Assembly: GCA_002292855.1 (NCBI GenBank)
Contig: DBBY01000024.1
Location: 3,359 to 8,383 of the forward strand
Source of the DNA: Flavobacteriales bacterium UBA972
GTDB taxonomy: Bacteria; Bacteroidota; Bacteroidia; Flavobacteriales; Schleiferiaceae
Direction: 5' to 3'
DNA: 5,025 nt
Of the stretch, positions 1 through 5,025 are shown one piece after another (position 1 is the first letter of the stretch; each line of letters opens with the position of its first letter). The notes beneath the pieces were generated by a model. That model did not search any database. It worked only from the letters and a program-made list of their open reading frames with translations, and was not told the origin of the DNA. A program made the translations under genes and the position numbers.

Positions 1-158
1 ACGCCGCGCACGCGGGCAATCCCGTTCTCGAGGGACGCGTCTTGGGTGTCGTACAAAAGGACTTCCCAGCCGGCCTCGACGAGGACTTGGGCAATGCCGC
101 AGCCCATGGCGCCCGCGCCGACCACCATGGCTTTTTGGTTGAATAGCAGGCTTGTCAT
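1..158 (-). CDS. paaH: 3-hydroxyacyl-CoA dehydrogenase, N-terminal fragment (PaaH-like)
   Basis: This is the 5' end of a gene that runs off the window at base 1; 52 codons are visible. The translation starts MTSLLFNQKAMVVGAGAMG and continues with CGIAQVLVEAGWEVLLYD. That is the NAD-binding Rossmann fingerprint GxGxMGxGIA, followed by a beta strand ending in an acidic residue that would hold the NAD ribose, as in the 3-hydroxyacyl-CoA dehydrogenase family. In the PAA pathway PaaH oxidises 3-hydroxyadipyl-CoA to 3-oxoadipyl-CoA in the cytoplasm. The ATG at 158-156 overlaps the TGA of paaG in an ATGA arrangement, which suggests translational coupling. A second in-frame ATG ten codons later would leave almost nothing before the Rossmann strand, so the first is preferred. 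The family is clear. The PaaH role, rather than a general 3-hydroxybutyryl-CoA dehydrogenase, is inferred from position because the catalytic and C-terminal domains lie outside the window. Confidence -1.
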   Translation of the reverse strand, partial: MTSLLFNQKAMVVGAGAMGCGIAQVLVEAGWEVLLYDTQDASLENGIARVRG

Positions 159-934
159 TGTCCTTTAAAGTTAGGGGGCCGCTTCTCAAGAAATGCCGCA
201 ACGCCCTCAGCGAAGTCGGCGGTGGCGCCCGCGCGGTTTTGTAGGGCGCGTTCAAGCTCCAGCTGTTCGGCAAATCCGTGGAACACGGTGGCGTTAAGGG
301 CCTCTTTGGTAAGTGCGAGTGCTTCGGTGGGCATGGCGGCGAGCTTTTGGGCTACAGCCATGGCTTCGTCAGCCAAGGCTTCGTCAGCCACGACGCGGTA
401 AATGAGCCCGTGGCGTTCCGCTTCTTCAGCCGAAACACTGTCGGCAAGCATCATCCACGCGCTGGCTTTGGCGAATCCGGCGAGGCGCGGAAGGGTTAAG
501 GTTCCGCCCGTGTCGGGAATCAGGCCAATCCTGCTGAAGGCCTGAATGAACTTGGCGGATTGCGCGGCCAAGACGACATCGCCCGCAAGCGCGAGGTTTG
601 CGCCGGCCCCTGCGGCGACACCATTAACGGCAACCACGACGGGCATGCGAATCGAGCGAATTTGAAGCACGAGTGGATTGTAGTGCTCGCTGAGAATGCG
701 GTCAAGTCCAGGGCCCTGAGGATCAATGGCTTCAGAGAGGTCCTGCCCGCTGCAAAAGGCCCTGCCCTCGCCCGTGAGGAGCACGGCGCGCACTTCGGGG
801 TTGCGGTCGGCTTCAGCGAGTGCCTGCTGCAGCTCGAGTGCCATTCCGCGGTGAAAGGCATTAAACACCTCGGGTCGGTTCAGCGCGATGCGAAGCACGG
901 AACCGTGTGCGTCATGGGTTAAAAACTTATACAT
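155..934 (-). CDS. paaG: Enoyl-CoA hydratase/isomerase family protein PaaG (ring-1,2-epoxyphenylacetyl-CoA isomerase)
   Basis: This 259-residue crotonase-fold protein is close in length to E. coli PaaG (262). It begins MYKFLTHDAHGSVLRIALNRPE, with the family LNRPE motif at residues 18-22. The oxyanion-hole segments are AFCSGQDL (59-66) and VNGVAAGAGANLALAGD (103-119). The segment IGLIPDTGG (136-144) carries Asp141, which matches the catalytic aspartate of PaaG; the Glu that hydratases carry in the oxyanion-region helix does not appear to be present. The C-terminus EGVAAFLEKRPPNFKGQ is PaaG-like. In the cytoplasm PaaG converts the epoxide made by PaaABCE to the oxepin-CoA, and it also shifts double bonds during the later beta-oxidation steps. 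The start ATG at 934-932 overlaps the stop of the upstream membrane-protein gene by 8 bp, and the stop overlaps the paaH start by 4 bp, so the three genes are probably co-translated. PaaF (hydratase) is the main alternative, but the CSGQDL, GAGA and IPDTGG motifs favour PaaG. Confidence -1.
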   Translation of the reverse strand: MYKFLTHDAHGSVLRIALNRPEVFNAFHRGMALELQQALAEADRNPEVRAVLLTGEGRAFCSGQDLSEAIDPQGPGLDRILSEHYNPLVLQIRSIRMPVVVAVNGVAAGAGANLALAGDVVLAAQSAKFIQAFSRIGLIPDTGGTLTLPRLAGFAKASAWMMLADSVSAEEAERHGLIYRVVADEALADEAMAVAQKLAAMPTEALALTKEALNATVFHGFAEQLELERALQNRAGATADFAEGVAAFLEKRPPNFKGQ

Positions 935-2330
935 ACTTCAGAATGGGGGCTAAGTCTTCGCGAAGTTCGGGTTTTAGGCGGTAGCGGCGAATGCGGCGAT
1001 CTTCGGGGTCGGTGACCCGCTCTACAAACGAAGGTACGCCCAAGAAACGCATGCCTTTTTCTTCGATTTCGGTTAAAATGGTGCTGCGAATCTTGCGCTG
1101 GTTGTCCCAAGCCTTGTCGTGAATTCCTAAGATTTGATTGAGCTCGTCGGAGGTTACCAGGCCATCTGCCGGCTGGACCAAAAGGTACTTAAGGGCAATT
1201 TTGGCCAAGGGGCTTAGGCCTTTGGCATAGTCCAGCTCCCGCTTGGGTATGGACTGCCGGTATCGGATCAATAGATAGACCAAAACGCCAACCAGCAGAA
1301 GCAATGCGGCAATAGCCTTCCAATACGACCGCACGTTGGATAACCAAATTACTTCGTAGATGGCCCCAATTTTAACCGCCTTAGCGCTGCCTACAAAGGC
1401 GGACCAGGGTTCAAAACGAGTGCTGTAGCTGCTGTTGCTCAGGGTGCTGGCCGAGGTTATAGAGTAGACTCCCTGCGGACTAAGGAGTAGCCCGTGTAAG
1501 CCATTGAACCCAATTTGTGCCGTGCTTTTTAATTTGGTTCGGTACAGGCTGTTTGTTAGGAGGTCACAGAGGTATAGGGATTCATCGTAAACGGCTAGGT
1601 TCCATTGGTTGTAGTGCGCAAAGGCGTTAAGCTCACGGACGTCGGGGCCTTGCAGGTTTTGGGCAGCCGCCCCAAGCAGCTCATAGCGTCCCTTGATAAG
1701 GTCAATTTTATAGGCCTCGTGAATAGGTTTTATGGTCACAGGGCTTGTGTTCCGGTGCATCATGGCCACGAAGGGCTTGCTGTCTTTAGCCATTCCTGGC
1801 GTGGCGCTAAAAAGTCCGCCGGAGAAGCCCCCATCGATGCTGGGAGCCATGGGCATGCGCTCCCATTCGCGCAATTCCCGATCATAATAAAGAGCAAGGT
1901 CGTGGACCTGCCAAAACCCAGTGCCACCAATTCGCCAAATTCGCTGGCCGTCGAAGTAGCGAAGGGCGCTGATGTTATAGCCTGAGTAAAAGGTTTGGTC
2001 CAGGCGCTGAAGGCGACCGGCACGGGTAAAGGCATAGACGAGACCAGACCCATTAAAGGTTATTAGCGTAGTATCGGGACTCTGGTTGACTGACGGCCCG
2101 CGGTGCATGAGGCTTCTCATGGGTTCGGGCAGGGGCTCAAAGGTGTCAGCAATGGCCCATCCCGTCGAGGTGAGGCGTGAAATCAAGCCAAGCTTGAAGT
2201 CTACCTGCAGGATGCTCTTTTGGTGCACCAAGAAGGCAACGCCGTCAATTGGGCTGTCATTTTGTATGCTCTGCCCCGATAATCGGCTGCAAAACAATAG
2301 AATAAGAAGTGCGGCGATCTGCTTGTTCAT
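927..2330 (-). CDS. Membrane-anchored propeller-like protein with C-terminal winged-helix-like domain (possible sensor/regulator)
   Basis: I do not recognise a named family for this 467-residue protein. Residues 1-20 (MNKQIAALLILLFCSRLSGQ) look like a signal peptide with likely cleavage near SGQ-SI; LLFC is a poor lipobox. Residues 25-330 are rich in beta strands and aromatics. One stretch at about 130-161 (RIWRIGGTGFW, then LALYYDRELREWERMP) follows the Kelch pattern GG...Y...W, so a beta-propeller is plausible. A hydrophobic helix at about 337-356 (AIAALLLLVGVLVYLLIRY) is followed by RQSIPKR, placing the C-terminus in the cytoplasm. Residues 372-457 look like a winged helix: LAKIALKYLL, then TSDELNQILG, then a basic helix WDNQRKIRSTILTEIEE, then a wing FVERVTDPEDRRIRRYRL. 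No kinase or receiver motif is present. The gene follows a terminator-like hairpin after paaD and overlaps paaG by 8 bp. Hand-counted 60-base samples (43-53% GC) are lower than one in paaG (67%). A regulatory role is inference; it could instead be an unrelated envelope protein. Confidence -1.
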   Translation of the reverse strand: MNKQIAALLILLFCSRLSGQSIQNDSPIDGVAFLVHQKSILQVDFKLGLISRLTSTGWAIADTFEPLPEPMRSLMHRGPSVNQSPDTTLITFNGSGLVYAFTRAGRLQRLDQTFYSGYNISALRYFDGQRIWRIGGTGFWQVHDLALYYDRELREWERMPMAPSIDGGFSGGLFSATPGMAKDSKPFVAMMHRNTSPVTIKPIHEAYKIDLIKGRYELLGAAAQNLQGPDVRELNAFAHYNQWNLAVYDESLYLCDLLTNSLYRTKLKSTAQIGFNGLHGLLLSPQGVYSITSASTLSNSSYSTRFEPWSAFVGSAKAVKIGAIYEVIWLSNVRSYWKAIAALLLLVGVLVYLLIRYRQSIPKRELDYAKGLSPLAKIALKYLLVQPADGLVTSDELNQILGIHDKAWDNQRKIRSTILTEIEEKGMRFLGVPSFVERVTDPEDRRIRRYRLKPELREDLAPILKYV

Positions 2331-2332
2331 TG

Positions 2333-2365
2333 CGTGAAAATACGTGAAACAATTAAGCTCTCACG
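2333..2365. promoter_or_regulatory. Possible operator-like repeats before the membrane-protein gene
   Basis: On the plus strand CGTGAAA occurs at 2333-2339 and again at 2343-2349, exactly one helical turn (10 bp) apart. The second copy forms an inverted repeat with TCACG at 2361-2365, with 13 bases between the CGTGA and TCACG arms. The cluster lies within 35 bp upstream of the ATG at 2330-2328, a position where a bound regulator could block transcription or the start of translation. The repeats are seen directly. Regulatory use is inference, and arms this short can arise by chance. Confidence -1.
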
Positions 2366-2450
2366 CTTTATCACAAATGTTTTGGTCGGAGTACGCATAC
2401 TGCTGCACTTTTGCTCCGAAGAAAAAAATAGGCTTCACCCCAAACCCAAG

Positions 2451-2481
2451 AAAAACCCCGAGTCTTAGTGGCTTGGGGTTT
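2451..2481 (-). terminator. Terminator-like hairpin after paaD
   Basis: On the minus strand the stop codon of paaD is followed within about 6 bases by AAACCCC, an imperfect inner stem with a 5-base loop, and GGGGTTT running into a T-rich tail (GGGGTTTTTCTT). The 7-bp outer stem is perfect in either direction. Read as plus-strand RNA, G-U pairs extend it to an uninterrupted 12 bp, but the T-tract is poorer there (TTTCTCGTTTT). The placement suggests intrinsic termination of the paaABCD transcript, or partial attenuation before the next three genes. It may work in both directions, although no plus-strand gene needs it. Confidence -1.
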
Positions 2482-2487
2482 CTCGTT

Positions 2488-2976
2488 TTAAATGCATTTA
2501 AAGGCTTCAAAGGGCTCTTGGCAGTCCAAGCATCGATGCAAGCTCTTGCAGGCGGTGGAACCAAAGGCAGCAATGCGCTCCGTATGGGAACTTTTGCATC
2601 GCGGGCAGTTCAAGGGAGTGCTGATGCCCAGAAGGGATCGCTTGTCGCTGCTTCGTTTGGGCGGAGGGGCAATGCCGTAGGACTCTAGTTTGCGAAGGCC
2701 TTCTTCGCTGATCCAGTCCGAAGTCCATGGAGGGTCAAGAACGGTTTTGATGCGCACATTTCCCTTGCCAACAAGTTCTTCGAGGGCCTCGCGCACGTCG
2801 CGCTCGATGACTTCGGTAGCGGGGCAGCCTGTGTAGGTTGGGCTGAGGTCGACTTCGCACCCATCCGGCATAATGCGCAGTCCGCGGATTATGCCCAGAT
2901 CTAGCACCGACAAGGCTGGAACTTCGGGGTCGGGTACGAGGTGTAGGCGCTTTCTAAGGTCGTCTGCGCTTACCAC
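2488..2976 (-). CDS. paaD: Phenylacetyl-CoA epoxidase accessory protein PaaD (MIP18/DUF59 domain plus zinc-ribbon-like tail)
   Basis: This 162-residue protein (E. coli PaaD is about 165) has an N-terminal MIP18/DUF59 domain. Its motifs include PDPEVPALSVLDLGIIRG (15-32) and the PTYTGCPATEVI segment with Cys51. The following DPPWTSDWISEEGLRKLESYGIAPP stretch is typical of PaaD. The C-terminal part holds six cysteines, 124, 127, 143, 149, 152 and 161, in CPRC, GSTACKSLHRCLDC and the final FKCI, as conserved in PaaD. PaaD is needed for active PaaABCE epoxidase and is thought to help mature an Fe-S or diiron centre, as relatives of the MIP18 family do; its exact role is less certain than that of the other subunits. 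The start is a GTG at 2976-2974 that overlaps the paaC TAA region by 7 bp, and it puts the protein in register with homologues. A terminator-like hairpin follows the stop, and no paaE follows, unlike the E. coli order. Confidence -1.
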   Translation of the reverse strand: MVSADDLRKRLHLVPDPEVPALSVLDLGIIRGLRIMPDGCEVDLSPTYTGCPATEVIERDVREALEELVGKGNVRIKTVLDPPWTSDWISEEGLRKLESYGIAPPPKRSSDKRSLLGISTPLNCPRCKSSHTERIAAFGSTACKSLHRCLDCQEPFEAFKCI

Positions 2977-3734
2977 TGGGCGTCGGGGTATGCTCTCGGC
3001 AGGCTCTGCATCTCGGCGAGCAGGAATCCGAGGGATTCACTGTGAACTCCCGATTTACCGCGCAGCAGCTTCTGGGGCATATCGGGCAGGCTGAGTTGGG
3101 CCTTGGCAAGCACTTCGCGGATCAGTTCAAGCCAGGGTTCGCGAAGGGTCCGCACGTCAGGGCCAAGGCCTCGTTCTGCGGCAATACGGTCTACCTCTGC
3201 AGGCTGAAAGAGCTCGTCGGTAAAGGGCCAAATACGCTTTAAGGCAGCGTTTATGCGGCTATGGCTCTCGTCGGTGCCGTCGCCCATGCGCACCACCCAT
3301 TCGGAGCTGTGCTGTGCGCGGTAGGTGGTTTCTTTAAGGGCCTTTCTTGCAATGGCGGCCAGGTCTGCGTCGGGGGATTGCTCGATGGCCTCGAGCTGGA
3401 GCAGGTGAAAGGCGTCAAATAGAAACTGCCGCGCCATGGTATCGGCAAAGTCGCCGTTGGGCTGCTCCACCAGCACGTGGTTTTTGAAGTCGCGCTCGCC
3501 GCGCCAGTAGGCCAGGCGGTCTTCGGTCGTACCGCCTCCAATGCGCTTGGCGGCCAGTTGGTAGTACTGCCTCGCAAGACCCACTAGGTCAAGGGCTAGG
3601 TTGCTCAGGGCAATGTCTTCTTCGAGGATGGGGCCGTGACCGCACCACTCGCTAAGACGATGACCAAGAACTAATGCGTCGTCGCCCAGGTGAAGCAGAT
3701 ACTGCTCCGAGGGATCACATGTGTCCCACTTCAT
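2970..3734 (-). CDS. paaC: Phenylacetyl-CoA 1,2-epoxidase structural subunit PaaC
   Basis: PaaC is the non-catalytic ferritin-like partner of PaaA in the soluble epoxidase; it supports the PaaA fold and complex assembly. Diagnostic segments, numbered from the chosen start, are LGDDALVLGHRLSEWCGHGP (16-35), the IALSNLALDLVGLARQ helix (41-56), LVEQPNGDFADTMARQF (88-104), KALKETTYRAQHSSEW (131-146) with MGDGTDESH (150-158), and the end HSESLGFLLAEMQSLPRAYP followed by DAQW, which matches the ends of PaaC homologues. The ATG at 3734-3732 gives 254 residues (E. coli 248). A longer frame opening at 3824 would add 30 residues rich in Pro and Thr that are just paaB read in another frame, so it is rejected. 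The chosen start overlaps paaB by 20 bp and the stop overlaps paaD by 7 bp, consistent with equal expression of the complex subunits. Confidence -1.
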   Translation of the reverse strand: MKWDTCDPSEQYLLHLGDDALVLGHRLSEWCGHGPILEEDIALSNLALDLVGLARQYYQLAAKRIGGGTTEDRLAYWRGERDFKNHVLVEQPNGDFADTMARQFLFDAFHLLQLEAIEQSPDADLAAIARKALKETTYRAQHSSEWVVRMGDGTDESHSRINAALKRIWPFTDELFQPAEVDRIAAERGLGPDVRTLREPWLELIREVLAKAQLSLPDMPQKLLRGKSGVHSESLGFLLAEMQSLPRAYPDAQW

Positions 3735-4005
3735 CGGGAATCTCGTAGAAGGTGGGGTGGCGGTAAACCTTGTCGTCAGAGGGGGCAAAAAGCACCTCTT
3801 TGGCGTCGGGCGCTGAAGCCACAATGTTGCTCGATAACACTACCCAAATGCTTGTTCCTTCGCTGCGCCGGGTGTAGACGTCGCGTGCGTTTTTAAGCGC
3901 CATTTCGGCGTCGGGTGCGTGAAGGCTACCGGAGTGCTTGTGGGATAGACCGTTCTTAGAACGCACAAAGACTTCCCAGAGGGGCCACTGATCTGGCGCG
4001 CTCAC
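3715..4005 (-). CDS. paaB: Phenylacetyl-CoA 1,2-epoxidase subunit PaaB
   Basis: This 96-residue protein matches the PaaB family along its length (E. coli 95 residues). Recognisable parts are WPLWEVFVRSKNGLSHKHSG (7-26), SLHAPDAEMALKNARDVYTR (27-46), the RRSEGTSIWVV strand (46-56), and the end KVYRHPTFYEIPDEVGHM (79-96). PaaB is a small subunit that bridges PaaAC units in the epoxidase and is required for activity in vivo. I chose a GTG start at 4005-4003 because it gives the family length and places the first residues just before WPLWEVF. It also forms a GTGA overlap with the paaA stop. The ATG at 4089 would add 28 residues that are only paaA in another frame. No Shine-Dalgarno is visible, so translation is probably coupled to paaA. 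Confidence -1.
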   Translation of the reverse strand: MSAPDQWPLWEVFVRSKNGLSHKHSGSLHAPDAEMALKNARDVYTRRSEGTSIWVVLSSNIVASAPDAKEVLFAPSDDKVYRHPTFYEIPDEVGHM

Positions 4006-4970
4006 GCTGCTTGGGGTTTTGTCGCGGCAGCGGAACTGCGGCGGGCAGCTTGCTTGGCAGCATAGGCCGAGGCGGCCTCGCGCACCCATGCGCCTTCGGC
4101 GTGGGCCTTTCGGCGAGCCTCAATGCGCTCGCTGTTGCACGGGCCGTTGCCGGCCACCACCGCAAAAAACTCATTCCAATCAATCGACCCAAAATCATGC
4201 TGGCCCAAAGCCTCATTCCACCGCAAATCGGCATCGGGAATCGAAAGCCCAAGAAACTTCGCCTGCGGAACCGTCTTATCCACAAACTCCTGGCGCAACT
4301 CGTCGTTCGACTTTCGCTTAATCCGCCAGGCCATGCTCTGTGCCGAATTGGGACTGTTGTCGTCGCTCGGCCCAAACATCATCAACGAAGGCCACCACCA
4401 GCGATTCAGCGCATCCTGCGCCATGTCCTTCTGCTCCTGAGTCCCCTTGGCCAAATGCAGCATAATCTCATAACCCTGGCGCTGGTGAAAACTCTCCTCC
4501 TTGCAAATCCGCACCATAGCCCGGCTGTAGGGCCCATAAGAAGCACGGCAAAGCATAACCTGATTCTGAATAGCCGCACCGTCCACCAGCCAACCAATGG
4601 CGCCCATGTCGGCCCAACTCAGCGTCGGATAATTAAAAATACTCGAATACTTCGCCTTGCCCGAGTGCAAGTCGGCAATCATTTCGTCCCGGGAGGTTCC
4701 GAGGGTTTCTGCCGCAGAATACAGATATAGACCATGGCCGGCCTCGTCCTGCACCTTGGCCAGCAAAATCAACTTCGAGCGCAGCGAAGGAGCTCGGGTA
4801 ATCCAATTCGCCTCGGGAAGCATACCAACAATCTCAGAGTGAGCATGTTGACTAATCTGACGAACCAAGGTTTTGCGATAGCCTTCGGGCATCCAATCCT
4901 TGGGCTCGACCTTGTTTTCGGCGGTGACGTAGTCGAGGAAGCGAGCTTCCATGTCAATAGTTGGGGCCAT
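4002..4970 (-). CDS. paaA: Phenylacetyl-CoA 1,2-epoxidase catalytic subunit PaaA
   Basis: PaaA is the catalytic diiron subunit of the epoxidase. With electrons passed from NADPH by PaaE, it turns phenylacetyl-CoA into ring-1,2-epoxyphenylacetyl-CoA, the step that removes aromaticity. The 322-residue sequence is very close to E. coli PaaA (309): DWMPEGYRKTLVRQISQHAH (25-44), AKVQDEAGHGLYLYSAAETL (71-90), KYSSIFNYPTLSWADMGAIG (107-126), KEESFHQRQGYE (157-168) and WWWPSLMMFGPSDDNSPNSA (191-210). Candidate metal ligands are Glu46, Glu76, His79, Asp130, Glu159 and His162, including the two ExxH motifs of this ferritin-like family. The first ATG (4970) is used; Met7 (4952-4950) is equally close to the E. 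coli start, so the exact start is uncertain. The tail after residue 300 is rich in Ala, Arg and Lys and slightly longer than in E. coli. The gene heads the visible operon, with a GTGA overlap to paaB. Confidence -1.
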   Translation of the reverse strand: MAPTIDMEARFLDYVTAENKVEPKDWMPEGYRKTLVRQISQHAHSEIVGMLPEANWITRAPSLRSKLILLAKVQDEAGHGLYLYSAAETLGTSRDEMIADLHSGKAKYSSIFNYPTLSWADMGAIGWLVDGAAIQNQVMLCRASYGPYSRAMVRICKEESFHQRQGYEIMLHLAKGTQEQKDMAQDALNRWWWPSLMMFGPSDDNSPNSAQSMAWRIKRKSNDELRQEFVDKTVPQAKFLGLSIPDADLRWNEALGQHDFGSIDWNEFFAVVAGNGPCNSERIEARRKAHAEGAWVREAASAYAAKQAARRSSAAATKPQAA

Positions 4971-5025
4971 GGTTTTGAATTTTATGGTAAATTCTTCTGC
5001 AAATTACTGCGATTAGAACAAAATG
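4971..5025 (-). promoter_or_regulatory. AT-rich leader upstream of paaA, possible promoter
   Basis: The 55 bases before the paaA ATG are clearly AT-rich and have no Shine-Dalgarno motif, as is usual in Bacteroidota. On the minus strand TAATTTG at 5006-5000 is one base short of the TAnnTTTG -7 element. A TTG at 5021-5019 lies only 12 bases further up, which is too close for the usual -33 spacing. The promoter may therefore be partial here or lie beyond the window edge. This is a weak call. Confidence -1.

Larger units (their letters stand above)
2331..2487. other. Intergenic gap between paaD and the membrane-protein gene
   Basis: This is the only sizeable non-coding gap between genes in the window, and it is more AT-rich than the flanking genes. 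It holds a terminator-like hairpin next to paaD (listed separately) and a GTGA-rich repeat region next to the membrane-protein gene (listed separately). Between them lies an inverted repeat TCGGAG (2386-2391) / CTCCGA (2414-2419) with an 18-22 base loop and no U-tract, of unknown significance. A minus-strand AACATTTG at 2381-2374 matches the Bacteroidota -7 consensus TAnnTTTG except at its first base, but no TTG lies at the expected upstream distance, so a promoter for the downstream gene is only a possibility. Small open frames across the gap show no recognisable protein. Confidence -1.

Noticed and set aside
2386..2419. The inverted repeat TCGGAG/CTCCGA as a second terminator or a riboswitch.
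   Set aside because: The loop is about 18-22 bases, the stem is short, there is no U-tract after it on the minus strand, and no known riboswitch pattern was recognised.
2361..2573. A 70-codon minus-strand frame crossing the end of paaD and the gap.
   Set aside because: It overlaps paaD in another frame and its sequence reflects the hairpin region; there is no support as a gene.
2344..2688. A 114-codon plus-strand frame across the intergenic gap and the paaD 3' end.
   Set aside because: More than half of it is antisense to the conserved cysteine-rich end of PaaD, and it runs straight through the terminator-like hairpin; no domain is visible.
3735..3824. An N-terminal extension of PaaC from position 3824.
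   Set aside because: The extra 30 residues are paaB in another frame; the ATG at 3734 agrees with PaaC homologues.
4006..4089. An N-terminal extension of PaaB from the ATG at 4089.
   Set aside because: The 28 extra residues are paaA read in another frame and are absent from PaaB homologues; the GTG at 4005 gives the family length.
3956..4375. A 139-codon minus-strand frame inside paaA.
   Set aside because: It overlaps paaA in another frame, gives an Arg/Pro-rich low-complexity translation, and has no family resemblance.
4011..4730. A 239-codon open frame on the plus strand opposite paaA.
   Set aside because: It lies wholly antisense to the strongly conserved paaA, its translation shows no recognisable domain, and long antisense frames are expected from the codon bias of a GC-rich gene.

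Overview
The window holds most of a phenylacetic acid (PAA) catabolism locus, read entirely from the minus strand. The encoded proteins look like those of a Bacteroidota (Flavobacteriales-type) bacterium. The PaaC and PaaA sequence style fits that group, starts lack Shine-Dalgarno motifs, and one gene encodes a secreted beta-propeller-like, membrane-anchored protein of a kind common there. The GC content is fairly high for that phylum, so the assignment is an inference only.

Layout in transcription order (high to low coordinates): a short AT-rich leader (4971-5025); paaA (4002-4970); paaB (3715-4005); paaC (2970-3734); paaD (2488-2976); a 157-bp gap (2331-2487) with a terminator-like hairpin immediately after paaD; an unnamed 467-codon gene for a membrane protein (927-2330); paaG (155-934); and the 5' end of a paaH-type 3-hydroxyacyl-CoA dehydrogenase gene (1-158), cut by the window edge. 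Neighbouring genes overlap by 4, 20 and 7 bp in paaABCD, and by 8 and 4 bp in the unnamed gene-paaG-paaH block. There are thus two tightly coupled blocks separated by one gap.

PaaA, PaaB, PaaC and PaaD belong to the multicomponent oxygenase that epoxidises the ring of phenylacetyl-CoA. PaaG then isomerises the epoxide to the oxepin and also acts as an enoyl-CoA isomerase. PaaH oxidises a hydroxyacyl-CoA in the later beta-oxidation-like steps. The reductase PaaE, the ring-cleaving PaaZ, the thiolase PaaJ and the ligase PaaK are not in the window.

The most unusual item is the 467-codon gene between paaD and paaG. It is predicted to have a signal peptide, a Kelch/propeller-like extracytoplasmic part, one membrane helix and a C-terminal cytoplasmic segment that resembles a winged helix. 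It could be a one-component membrane-bound sensor/regulator placed inside the pathway operon, unlike the known soluble PAA regulators PaaX (GntR type) and PaaR (TetR type). No RNA gene, mobile element or CRISPR array was seen.
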